DNA from: Actinomycetota bacterium | GTDB lineage: Bacteria; Desulfobacterota; Deferrimicrobia; Deferrimicrobiales; Deferrimicrobiaceae | Length of the DNA: 19,532 nucleotides | Assembly: GCA_016844415.1 (NCBI GenBank) | Contig: JAENIX010000002.1 | Span: 1-19,532, forward strand | Direction: 5' to 3' | Translations under genes and position numbers: made by a program | Notes under the pieces: generated by a model | The model's database searches: none | The model's input: the letters and a program-made list of their open reading frames with translations, nothing else | Told to the model about the DNA's origin: nothing | Shown here: one piece after another, positions 12,448 through 19,532 of the stretch | Numbering within the stretch: the first letter of the stretch is position 1 | How the letters are laid out: every line of letters begins with the position of its first letter

Positions 12448-14829
12448 TTATTTGTTTTTTTCGCCGGTCGCCCGCTTGGCGCGCTCCACCATGTCCGAAA
12501 AACCGATGCGGTTGTCGGGGTTGCCGTTGACCACGTTGATTCCACCCAATAGACGCCTCTTCACCAGGTATTCTACACCGTCTTCACGGATGAGCCCTCT
12601 CACTGTAAATACGTCGTTTTTCAGGCCGCATTCAAAGCCGATCTTCGAATAAGGAAAATCTTTGAAGAAACCCATCATGAAAGACGATCCCGATCCGCCC
12701 AGCGAGGAACCAGTGCTCACCACCGAGATGGAGTTCACCGCCTTGACGCTCACCGTCTGATCCATTCCTTTCGTCGGCACCGACTCCATCTTCAGATGAA
12801 ACGCCACCGGCTGGCCGTAGGAGATCCGCAAACCTTCCACCGACCCTGATATACGTCCTGTGACGCGGCCGGAGCTCAGGGCCGCGGAAAGCCGTTCCAT
12901 GTCGACAAGATCGACCTTGATGTCGCCGCCGAATTCCCTGCCGGGAGTGAAGGGCCTGGCCACCGTGACGCGGCTGATGTTCGTCTTGCCGCCGAACAGT
13001 TCTCCGGTCAGATCGCCTGTTGCGGTCACCCGTTCGCTGTCTATCTGAACCGGATCCAGCACGCCGCCCAGGCGCCCCTCCATCTTGGAGGAGAGCTTGG
13101 AGAGATCGAGACCGTCCACCTTGGCCGCCAGATGGATGCGGAAGTTAGGGGAGTGCGGTTCGTCAACCTGGATTCGCTGCAGGAGAAGCTTGGCGCCGAA
13201 CAGGGAGGCGTCGATGTTTCCTCCCAGGTAGAGACGGTTGGGAACCAGGACCGCCGGCATATCCAGGGGCCCTATCTTCTCTTCGCCAAGGCGAAGCTCT
13301 TTCAGGCTCAACCGGCCCCATTCCGCAGCCAGGAGCGGTCCGGAGCGGCCAGGATCGGCGATTCCGACGGAGTAGGAGATCGGCAGGTCGATTTCAAGAC
13401 CGGAAAACACCGAAGGTTCACCCTCCCGAAGAAGCGTGCCCGAGCGCAGCAGGAGCCGCCCGTTAAGGTCGACCGCTTTATCCTTGCCGGAGAATGAAAG
13501 TTCCATCCGGACGGTCCCGTCCATCTTCAGGCTCGCCAGGTCGGGGTGCCCCGCGGCCAGCGGATCTTTTAAGAAAGTCTTGAAGACAGGCCCCAGCCCC
13601 GTCTCGCCCAGCTCGAGCCGGCCCTGGTGATGCCAGGTCCCTCCTGCCCGCCGCGCCTTCCCTTCGAGTTTCAATCGTCCGAACCCAGCCAGGCCGCCTT
13701 TGATTAAGAGGTCCTTGTACTCATCCGTCGCCGCACGCGTTCCCCCAGCGTGAAGGTCCAGGGGATTCTGCATGAAGTTTACGTAGACCGTGCCCCAAAG
13801 GGCCTCCCCCTGGTTTATGACCAGGTCGGCTTTCATCCGGGGTTTGGGACCAAGCAGGCAATCGAGGTCGAGTCTGCCGGAGAGTTTCCCGCCCATCACG
13901 TCGCCGGGGGGCGAACTGAAGCCGATCTGTTCGAGCTTGATCTTGGCCGTCACCCGGGGGCCGGGCTTCTCGGGCTCTATGCGGGCGGCGACGCTTACCG
14001 TCCCGCTTGGGGACCAGCCGTCCAGCCCGCGGCCGCTCAATACCTTTGCCAGGGAAAGGAGTGCGGCAGCCGACAAATTGTCGCCGTTCAAATTGCCGCT
14101 GAAACTCCCGCTGCGAAAAGCGAGATCACCCTTCAGGGGCAGGCCTCCGATGTCCTGCCCGCGCACCGACAGGCGGGCCGCCGCCAGTTCAAGGCTGACC
14201 TCGATCGCGGGGTCGGGAGTCACCTTCCCCCGGGCGGAAAGATTCCCCTCGGCGAAGACGGAGCCGTCGCTGCGCAAGGTCAACTTCCCGTCTCCTGTGA
14301 GGGCACGGATCCCGCCTTCACCCGGTATAAGGCTCAAATTCAACCCTTCAGCCGCGAGATCGCCACCCGGGAAAGCCAGGCGCACCCGGGCATCCGTAAG
14401 CGACAGGTCCTCTATGTCGAATAAGCGGGTAAGCGGGGTCAAATCGAGCGGGGTTTCCGATTCGCTTGGCCGCAATCGTTCAAAAACGATGTTTTTCGCC
14501 TCCACGTGCCGCAAACGGGGGCCGCCGGAGAAGATCCGGGCAGGAATCAGCTCGGCTTGCAGGCGGTCTATCCGAAGGAGTTCACCCTCGCCCGGCGGAC
14601 CCGAGATGACGAGGCCGGAGATCGCAAGGGTCGGTGGGCTAATCGTAACGCTCAGGCCGGCAAGGGTTGCGCTCCCGCCCCTGGGAGCCAGCGCCCGCTG
14701 CACATAGGGCCGAATCAATTCAGGTTGACGGACGGCCAGCGTGACGGCCAATGCAACGGTCAACGCGGCGATCCCCAGAAGGGCCGCCAATCCCGCGCCA
14801 CACCAGAGGGCCGTGCGTTTAAGCGTCAC
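12448..14829 (-). CDS. YdbH-like AsmA-family intermembrane lipid-transport protein
   Basis: A protein of about 793 residues with one N-terminal membrane segment ([20 protein letters not shown]) and a long beta-rich body. The first part after the anchor ([30 protein letters not shown]) is AsmA-like. The C-terminal part, with repeated [19 protein letters not shown] and [16 protein letters not shown] stretches, fits the YdbH family. These proteins span the periplasm and are thought to carry phospholipids to the outer membrane. The immediate downstream YnbE/YdbL-like gene supports this. GTG 14829 is chosen because it directly precedes the signal region (VTLKRTAL); the frame is open to 14940 but that part lies behind a promoter-like TATACT. 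Confidence 0.8.
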   Translation of the reverse strand: MTLKRTALWCGAGLAALLGIAALTVALAVTLAVRQPELIRPYVQRALAPRGGSATLAGLSVTISPPTLAISGLVISGPPGEGELLRIDRLQAELIPARIFSGGPRLRHVEAKNIVFERLRPSESETPLDLTPLTRLFDIEDLSLTDARVRLAFPGGDLAAEGLNLSLIPGEGGIRALTGDGKLTLRSDGSVFAEGNLSARGKVTPDPAIEVSLELAAARLSVRGQDIGGLPLKGDLAFRSGSFSGNLNGDNLSAAALLSLAKVLSGRGLDGWSPSGTVSVAARIEPEKPGPRVTAKIKLEQIGFSSPPGDVMGGKLSGRLDLDCLLGPKPRMKADLVINQGEALWGTVYVNFMQNPLDLHAGGTRAATDEYKDLLIKGGLAGFGRLKLEGKARRAGGTWHHQGRLELGETGLGPVFKTFLKDPLAAGHPDLASLKMDGTVRMELSFSGKDKAVDLNGRLLLRSGTLLREGEPSVFSGLEIDLPISYSVGIADPGRSGPLLAAEWGRLSLKELRLGEEKIGPLDMPAVLVPNRLYLGGNIDASLFGAKLLLQRIQVDEPHSPNFRIHLAAKVDGLDLSKLSSKMEGRLGGVLDPVQIDSERVTATGDLTGELFGGKTNISRVTVARPFTPGREFGGDIKVDLVDMERLSAALSSGRVTGRISGSVEGLRISYGQPVAFHLKMESVPTKGMDQTVSVKAVNSISVVSTGSSLGGSGSSFMMGFFKDFPYSKIGFECGLKNDVFTVRGLIREDGVEYLVKRRLLGGINVVNGNPDNRIGFSDMVERAKRATGEKNK

Positions 14830-14855
14830 AGGTCGGGGATTTCCTTTCCTTAAGC

Positions 14856-14861
14856 AGTATA
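14856..14861 (-). promoter_or_regulatory. Possible -10 of the YdbH-like operon
   Basis: TATACT on the reverse strand, 27 bases before the GTG start at 14829. No convincing -35 is seen. The self-complementary GTATAC here could also serve the divergent xfp gene. Confidence 0.35.
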
Positions 14862-14938
14862 CCCGAGCGGATTCCGCTTCAGGCGGCATCTCATCGTGGT
14901 GCGGGAACCCCGGCGTCTCGTTCCCGCAGGAGGTCGGC

Positions 14939-17299
14939 ATGAAGGGTCCGCTTGCACCCGAGCAGCTACTCCGGATGAACGCCTACTGGCGGGCGGCCAA
15001 CTACCTGTCGGTTGGCCAGATCTACCTTTACGACAACCCACTCCTCAAGGAGCCGCTATCGCTGCGGCACGTCAAGCCACGGCTCCTGGGGCATTGGGGG
15101 ACCACGCCCGGGCTCAATTTCATCTATGTCCACCTCAACCGGGTCGTCAAGGAACACGACCTGGAGATGATCTACGTCTGCGGACCTGGACACGGGGGGC
15201 CAGGCATCGTCGCCAACACTTATCTTGAGGGAACTTACAGCGAATATTATCCGGATATTACTCAGGACGAGGAGGGGATGAAGCGGCTATTCAAGCAGTT
15301 CTCCTTCCCCGGCGGGATACCTTCCCACGTCGCCCCGGAGACGCCCGGCTCGATCCACGAAGGTGGCGAACTCGGGTATTCCTTAAGCCACGCATTCGGC
15401 GCCGCCTTCGACAACCCCGGCCTGATCGTCGCGTGCGTCGTAGGAGACGGTGAAGCGGAGACGGGGCCGCTGGCGACCGGTTGGCATTCGAACAAGTTCC
15501 TGAACCCCGTGCATGACGGCGCCGTCCTGCCGATACTGCATCTCAACGGGTACAAGATCGATAACCCCTGCATCCTCGCCCGGATCCCGCGTGAGGAACT
15601 CGAACATCTGTTTCTCGGTTACGGCTACGCTCCAATATTCGTCGAGGGGGAAGAGCCGGAAGCCATGCACCAGGCGATGGCCGGAGCGCTCGATGAGGCG
15701 ATAAGGGAGATCCGGTGGATTAAGGATAACGCTCGCACGACTACCGACGCGGCGCGTCCCTGCTGGCCGATGATCGTCCTGCGGACGCCGAAGGGGTGGA
15801 CGGGGCCGAAAAGGGTCGACGGCAAGCCCTCGGAGGGGACGTGGCGTTCCCACCAGGTCCCATTCTCCGAGATGGCATCACGACCGGACCACGTGAAACT
15901 TCTCGAAGACTGGATGCGGAGCTATCGCCCGGAGGAACTGTTCGACGAGCGTGGCCGCCTGCGCCGCGATATCGCCGATCTGGCGCCGGAAGGCGACCGC
16001 AGGATGGGTGCGAACCCGCACGCCAACGGCGGGATGCTCATGCGCGACCTCCGTATGCCGGACTTCCGAAAGTATGCCGTCGACGTTCCCGCGCCGGGGG
16101 CAGTCGATGCCGAGGCGACCCGGGTCATGGGGACGTTCCTGCGCGATGTTCTGAAGCTCAACGCCGATTCCCGCAACTTCCGCGTATTCGGCCCCGACGA
16201 GACGGCCTCCAATCGGCTGGGCGCGGTCTTCGAGACCACGGGCAAGGCGTGGGATGCCGGCCGCTTACCAACCGACGAGCGGCTATCCCCCGACGGGCGG
16301 GTCATGGAGATGCTCTCCGAGCACCAGTGCCAGGGCTGGCTAGAAGGGTACCTGCTCACGGGACGGCACGGGATCTTCTCCTGCTATGAAGCGTTCATCC
16401 ATATCGTCGACTCGATGTTCAACCAGCACGCGAAGTGGCTGAAGGTAACCCGCGACATCCCGTGGCGGCGCCCGATCGCGTCGCTGAATTATCTCCTCAC
16501 CTCCCACGTCTGGAGACAGGACCACAACGGCTTCAGCCATCAGGACCCCGGCTTCATCGACCACGTTGTGAACAAGAAAGGGAACATCATCCGGGTCTAC
16601 CTGCCTCCCGATGCGAACACGCTCCTGTCGGTGACCGACCATGCTTTGAGGAGCCGCGATTACGTCAACGTCATCGTCGCCGGGAAACAGCCGGCGCCGC
16701 AGTGGCTCTCCATGGATGAGGCGATCCGTCATTGCGCGACGGGGATCGGGATCTGGGAGTGGGCGAGCAACGGCCGCGGAACGGAGCCCGACGTCGTGAT
16801 GGCGTGCGCGGGCGACGTGCCGACCCTCGAGACCCTGGCGGCGGTCTCGCTTCTTCGAAGGATGACGCCCGAGCTGAAGATTCGGGTCGTCAACGTGGTG
16901 AACCTCATGGCCCTCCAGCCGCCGAAAGAGCACCCCCACGGCCTCTCCGACACGGAGTTCGACGCGGTCTTCACGAAGGACAGGCCGATCATCTTCGCCT
17001 TCCACGGATACCCGTGGCTCATCCACCGACTGACATACCGAAGGACGAATCACAAAAACCTCCACGTGCGCGGCTACAAGGAAGAGGGGACGACCACGAC
17101 CCCCTTCGACATGGTGGTTTTGAACGACCTCGACCGATTTCATCTTGCGGGAGACGTGATCGACCGGGTGCCGGGGCTTGGAGCGAAGGCGGCGTACGCG
17201 AAGCAGGAGATCCGCGACAGGCTGCTCGCGCACAGGCAATACATTCACACGCACGGGGAGGACATGCCGGAAATCCGCGACTGGAAGTGGATTCCGTGA
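14939..17299 (+). CDS. xfp: Xylulose-5-phosphate/fructose-6-phosphate phosphoketolase
   Basis: A 786-residue thiamine diphosphate enzyme, about the usual family length. It cleaves xylulose-5-P or fructose-6-P with phosphate to acetyl-P plus glyceraldehyde-3-P or erythrose-4-P. Conserved stretches include [25 protein letters not shown] (residues about 81-89), [19 protein letters not shown], the cofactor-binding [20 protein letters not shown] (about 168-187) and [23 protein letters not shown] 14939 has AGGAGG at 14928-14933. The stop overlaps ackA by GTGA. The pairing with acetate kinase gives a bypass from sugar phosphates to acetate and ATP without loss of carbon dioxide. Confidence 0.97.
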   Translation: MKGPLAPEQLLRMNAYWRAANYLSVGQIYLYDNPLLKEPLSLRHVKPRLLGHWGTTPGLNFIYVHLNRVVKEHDLEMIYVCGPGHGGPGIVANTYLEGTYSEYYPDITQDEEGMKRLFKQFSFPGGIPSHVAPETPGSIHEGGELGYSLSHAFGAAFDNPGLIVACVVGDGEAETGPLATGWHSNKFLNPVHDGAVLPILHLNGYKIDNPCILARIPREELEHLFLGYGYAPIFVEGEEPEAMHQAMAGALDEAIREIRWIKDNARTTTDAARPCWPMIVLRTPKGWTGPKRVDGKPSEGTWRSHQVPFSEMASRPDHVKLLEDWMRSYRPEELFDERGRLRRDIADLAPEGDRRMGANPHANGGMLMRDLRMPDFRKYAVDVPAPGAVDAEATRVMGTFLRDVLKLNADSRNFRVFGPDETASNRLGAVFETTGKAWDAGRLPTDERLSPDGRVMEMLSEHQCQGWLEGYLLTGRHGIFSCYEAFIHIVDSMFNQHAKWLKVTRDIPWRRPIASLNYLLTSHVWRQDHNGFSHQDPGFIDHVVNKKGNIIRVYLPPDANTLLSVTDHALRSRDYVNVIVAGKQPAPQWLSMDEAIRHCATGIGIWEWASNGRGTEPDVVMACAGDVPTLETLAAVSLLRRMTPELKIRVVNVVNLMALQPPKEHPHGLSDTEFDAVFTKDRPIIFAFHGYPWLIHRLTYRRTNHKNLHVRGYKEEGTTTTPFDMVVLNDLDRFHLAGDVIDRVPGLGAKAAYAKQEIRDRLLAHRQYIHTHGEDMPEIRDWKWIP

Positions 17300-18429
17300 G
17301 CGTCCTCGTTCTGAACGCGGGGTCGAGCACCCTCAAGTACTCCCTCTTCGTCGGGCGCTCCACCGAGCTTGCCGCCGAGGGAATCATCGAGGAATCCACG
17401 GAGGACGCCGCGAAGGACGCGGCGACCGCGATTCTCGCCGCGATCCATGACGACACCGCCTCCGATCCGGTAGTCGCCGTCGGCCACCGGGTCGTTCACG
17501 GAGGCAGGGTCTTTCTCGAAAGCGTGTCGATCGATGCCCGGGTGCTGGAGGAGATCGCCCGCCTCTCGGAGCTTGCCCCCCTGCACAATCCACCGGCCCT
17601 GGCGGCGATCGGGGCGGCGCGAAAAGCGATCCCCGGCGTCCCCCACATCGCCGTCTTCGACACGGCTTTCTACGCGGACCTTCCCCCCGAACGGCACGTC
17701 TACGCGCTGCCGTACGAGTGGTATTCGGAGAACGGGATCCGCCGCTACGGTTTCCACGGGATCAGCCACGCCTATTGCGCCGGGCGGGCGGCGGAATTTC
17801 TCGGCCGGCCGCTGGAGGGGTTGCGCATCGTCACCTGCCATCTCGGGAACGGCTGCTCGGCGACGGCGACGCTCGGCGGGAAGGCGGTCGCCACGACGAT
17901 GGGCTTCACGCCTCTCGAGGGACTCGTGATGGGAAGCCGCGCGGGGTCGGTCGATCCCGGGATCCTGCTCCACGTCATGGAGCGGATGGGCCTCTCGGCG
18001 CGGGAACTTGGCGAGATTCTCCAGCGGCACAGCGGTCTTCTGGGGGTATCCGGGGTCTCTTCCGATTTCCGGACGGTTCATGAGGCGGCGAAGGATGGAA
18101 ACGAACGGGCGCGATTGGCCCTTTCGATCTACGCAGATTCCGTCCGGGGCGCGATCGGCGCACTCACGGTCGCGTTGGGGGGCGTGGATGCCGTTGTCTT
18201 CACCGCAGGCGTGGGGGAGAACGCGGCGCCTTTGAGGGAAGAGGTCTGCCGTGGGCTTGACTGCCTCGGATTGCGACTCGATCCCGTCCTCAATCGAACC
18301 TTGCGGCCGGACGCGGATCTCTCGGCCGCAAACTCCTCCGGGCGGATCCTCGTCCTGCATACGCGGGAGGACCTCCACATCGCCCGCGAGGCGCTCCGGT
18401 TATCCGGAGGAATTGAATCCGGCGGGTAG
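17296..18429 (+). CDS. ackA: Acetate kinase
   Basis: A 377-residue ASKHA-fold kinase, slightly shorter than the common 395-400. It interconverts acetyl-P plus ADP with acetate plus ATP. Catalytic and binding residues are present: N7 ([14 protein letters not shown]), R65 (GHRVVHGG), D122 ([13 protein letters not shown]), H154 (YGFHGISH), H182 ([10 protein letters not shown]) and R215 ([10 protein letters not shown]). GTG 17296 overlaps the xfp stop by four bases and places the first strand normally. Cotranscription and coupling with xfp are clear: it consumes the acetyl-P that phosphoketolase makes. Confidence 0.97.
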   Translation: MSVLVLNAGSSTLKYSLFVGRSTELAAEGIIEESTEDAAKDAATAILAAIHDDTASDPVVAVGHRVVHGGRVFLESVSIDARVLEEIARLSELAPLHNPPALAAIGAARKAIPGVPHIAVFDTAFYADLPPERHVYALPYEWYSENGIRRYGFHGISHAYCAGRAAEFLGRPLEGLRIVTCHLGNGCSATATLGGKAVATTMGFTPLEGLVMGSRAGSVDPGILLHVMERMGLSARELGEILQRHSGLLGVSGVSSDFRTVHEAAKDGNERARLALSIYADSVRGAIGALTVALGGVDAVVFTAGVGENAAPLREEVCRGLDCLGLRLDPVLNRTLRPDADLSAANSSGRILVLHTREDLHIAREALRLSGGIESGG

Positions 18430-18451
18430 CTGCCAGGGGCTGGATATCTTC

Positions 18452-18490
18452 TTGTAGCCACAAATCCCGGTATGTATGTTAACATACATA
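18452..18490 (+). promoter_or_regulatory. lexA promoter with LexA-box palindrome
   Basis: TATGTATGTTAACATACATA at 18471-18490 is a perfect 20-bp palindrome ending one base before the lexA ATG. TTGTAG (18452-18457), a 17-base spacer and TATGTT (18475-18480) form a plausible promoter whose start point would fall at the ATG, giving a leaderless mRNA. The palindrome covers the -10. Autorepression by LexA is inferred from the position; the site differs from the E. coli, B. subtilis and alphaproteobacterial boxes. Confidence 0.75.
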
Positions 18491-18491
18491 T

Positions 18492-19103
18492 ATGGCCGGG
18501 CCTCTCACATCGTCCCAGCGGCGGGTCCTTGAATTCCTCCGGGAGTTCGTGACGCGGCGGCGGTTCGCCCCCACGGCGAAGGAGATCGCCGCGCAGTTCG
18601 GGATCGCCGAGAAAAACGCCTTCTATTACCTGGACTTGCTGGAGCGAAAAGGGTACATCCGCCGCAGGCCGCACCACCCCCGCCGGATCGAATTCACCGG
18701 AGAGCCGCTGCCGCCGCTACCGGTGCGGGTCCCGGTGCTTGGGCGGGTCCCCGCCGGCAGCCCGCGCGAGGCGATCGAGGTCGCCGACGAGGAACTTCTC
18801 TTCGACCCCGGGCTCGCGGGGGGAGGGGAGCTATTCTCCCTGCGCGTCAAGGGGGACAGCATGACGGGCGCCCACATCTGCGAGGGGGACTACGTCCTCG
18901 TCCGGGCGCAGGCCGACGCGGCCGACGGCGATATCGTCGTCGCCATGGTGGACGGAGAGGCCACGGTAAAGCGGCTCCGCAGGCAGAAGGGGACGATCCG
19001 GCTGGAGCCCGCCAATCCCGCGTACCCGACCATCGTCGTCCCCGACGGGGACCATCCTTTTCGCATCGCCGGGAAAGTCGTCGGCGTCTTCCGCAAGCTG
19101 TAG
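18492..19103 (+). CDS. lexA: LexA repressor
   Basis: A 203-residue SOS repressor. Residues about 1-65 form the winged helix (LTSSQRRVLEFLREFVTRRR and TAKEIAAQFGI). The self-cleavage site is A88-G89 in LGRVPAGSPREA, with catalytic S123 (KGDSMTGA) and K160 (GEATVKRL). The ATG at 18492 lies just after the operator palindrome and has no Shine-Dalgarno, but MAGPLTSSQRRVL is the normal LexA N-terminus, so the start is trusted. The recognition helix region (IAEKNAFYYLDLLERKGYIR) differs from E. coli LexA, consistent with a different box. It heads what looks like a damage-response operon. Confidence 0.95.
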   Translation: MAGPLTSSQRRVLEFLREFVTRRRFAPTAKEIAAQFGIAEKNAFYYLDLLERKGYIRRRPHHPRRIEFTGEPLPPLPVRVPVLGRVPAGSPREAIEVADEELLFDPGLAGGGELFSLRVKGDSMTGAHICEGDYVLVRAQADAADGDIVVAMVDGEATVKRLRRQKGTIRLEPANPAYPTIVVPDGDHPFRIAGKVVGVFRKL

Positions 19104-19532
19104 TGCACCGTCTCGCGATGCCCTCCGTCGATCTCGAACACGCCTCCTCACTTTGCCTCTCCCCGCCGCGGGGGAGGATGGCGGGGATATTCGGGGAGGG
19201 GGCCTGCGCGCTGGCGCTGAGCACGCTCGCACGGCCGCTCCTGCGCGGCGAAGCCGTGGTGGCGGTGGACGGCGGGAACCGGTTCGACCCCTACGCGATC
19301 AGCAAGGCGGCCAGGGCCCTGGGCGGAGACGGCAGGGAGGCCCTCTCTCACATCCGCGTCTCGCGGGCCTTCACCTGCCACCAGATGGAGGCGCTCCTCG
19401 CGCACCGGCTGTCTCCCGCGCTGGCGCGGTTCGACGCCGGGCTTGCACTCGTCATCGGGCTGCCCGAGACGTTCACCGACGCCGACGTCCCTTACGCCGA
19501 AGCGTGCCGGATCTTCCGGGGCTGCCTGTCCG
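19103..19532 (+). CDS. RecA/ImuA-like protein, partial (3' end outside window)
   Basis: An open frame of at least 143 codons runs to the window edge. GTG 19103 overlaps the lexA TAG by one base; ATG 19118 is the alternative. The sequence VVAVDGGNRFDPYAISKAAR, then IRVSRAFTCHQMEALL and LVIGLPETFTDADV resembles RecA/Rad51-fold proteins found beside lexA, such as ImuA-like proteins of mutasome cassettes. The expected Walker A region reads GIFGEGACALALSTLA and lacks the GK[ST] core, so ATP binding may be lost, as in some ImuA proteins. The identity beyond the RecA-like fold is inference; the next genes (imuB, dnaE2) would settle it. Confidence 0.65.
   Translation, partial: MHRLAMPSVDLEHASSLCLSPPRGRMAGIFGEGACALALSTLARPLLRGEAVVAVDGGNRFDPYAISKAARALGGDGREALSHIRVSRAFTCHQMEALLAHRLSPALARFDAGLALVIGLPETFTDADVPYAEACRIFRGCLS

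Noticed and set aside
13790..14707. Long forward open frames opposite the YdbH-like gene
   Set aside because: The sequence is arginine, serine and proline rich with no family motif, and the reverse strand has a signal segment and AsmA-like body.
16732..17295. Upstream extension of the ackA frame into xfp
   Set aside because: Acetate kinase begins at its conserved NAGSST strand; the extension overlaps well-conserved phosphoketolase sequence in another frame.
1..19532. CRISPR arrays, tRNA genes, insertion sequences
   Set aside because: No regular repeat-spacer pattern, tRNA-like fold, transposase or integrase motif was found on either strand by reading.

Overview
The window is a GC-rich bacterial chromosome segment. 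The cell envelope is diderm: a YdbH-like AsmA-fold protein sits next to a lipoprotein of the YnbE/YdbL type. The HTH/zinc-ribbon regulator family, the phosphoketolase-acetate kinase operon and a lexA-led cassette fit a deltaproteobacterium in the broad sense (Desulfobacterota or a relative). No rRNA or other phylogenetic marker is present, so the placement is tentative.

Positions 1-7623 form an accessory island made almost entirely of toxin-antitoxin and defence-type modules. It starts in the 3' end of a DUF2779 gene. Next come a candidate small RNA or attenuator with a NYN-domain nuclease gene, a reverse-strand higBA pair, a fused antitoxin (PD-(D/E)XK-like, winged helix and MntA nucleotidyltransferase) with a HepT toxin, an XRE-ImmA/IrrE protease with a truncated PIN protein, a brnA antitoxin behind a toxin remnant, a frameshifted HTH/zinc-ribbon regulator, an AbrB-PIN pair and a Phd-PIN (VapBC-like) pair. 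Two further broken copies of the DUF2779 3' end lie in the same orientation at about 1874-2053 and 3540-3611. They separate the first three cassettes, so the cassettes appear to have accumulated by repeated insertion at this gene end. No transposase or integrase is visible.

Positions 7620-12409 carry ordinary metabolic and transport genes: a YgiD-type extradiol dioxygenase whose start overlaps the last PIN toxin, a convergent two-gene ABC-2 exporter, a DinB-family protein, an NmrA-like NAD(P)-binding protein and a strong bidirectional terminator. Positions 11795-14829 hold a reverse-strand envelope operon: a YdbH-like protein followed by one lipoprotein that appears to fuse YnbE and YdbL.

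Positions 14939-18429 encode phosphoketolase (xfp) and acetate kinase (ackA), overlapping by four bases. Together they convert xylulose-5-P or fructose-6-P to acetyl-P and then to acetate plus ATP. From 18471 a perfect 20-bp palindrome overlaps a predicted leaderless promoter for lexA. A RecA/ImuA-like gene begins at the lexA stop codon and runs off the window, which suggests an SOS mutagenesis cassette.

The most notable items are the DUF2779-end accretion pattern, the fused AbiEi-like/MntA antitoxin with HepT, the possible RNA attenuator before the NYN gene, the YnbE-YdbL fusion, and the LexA palindrome.
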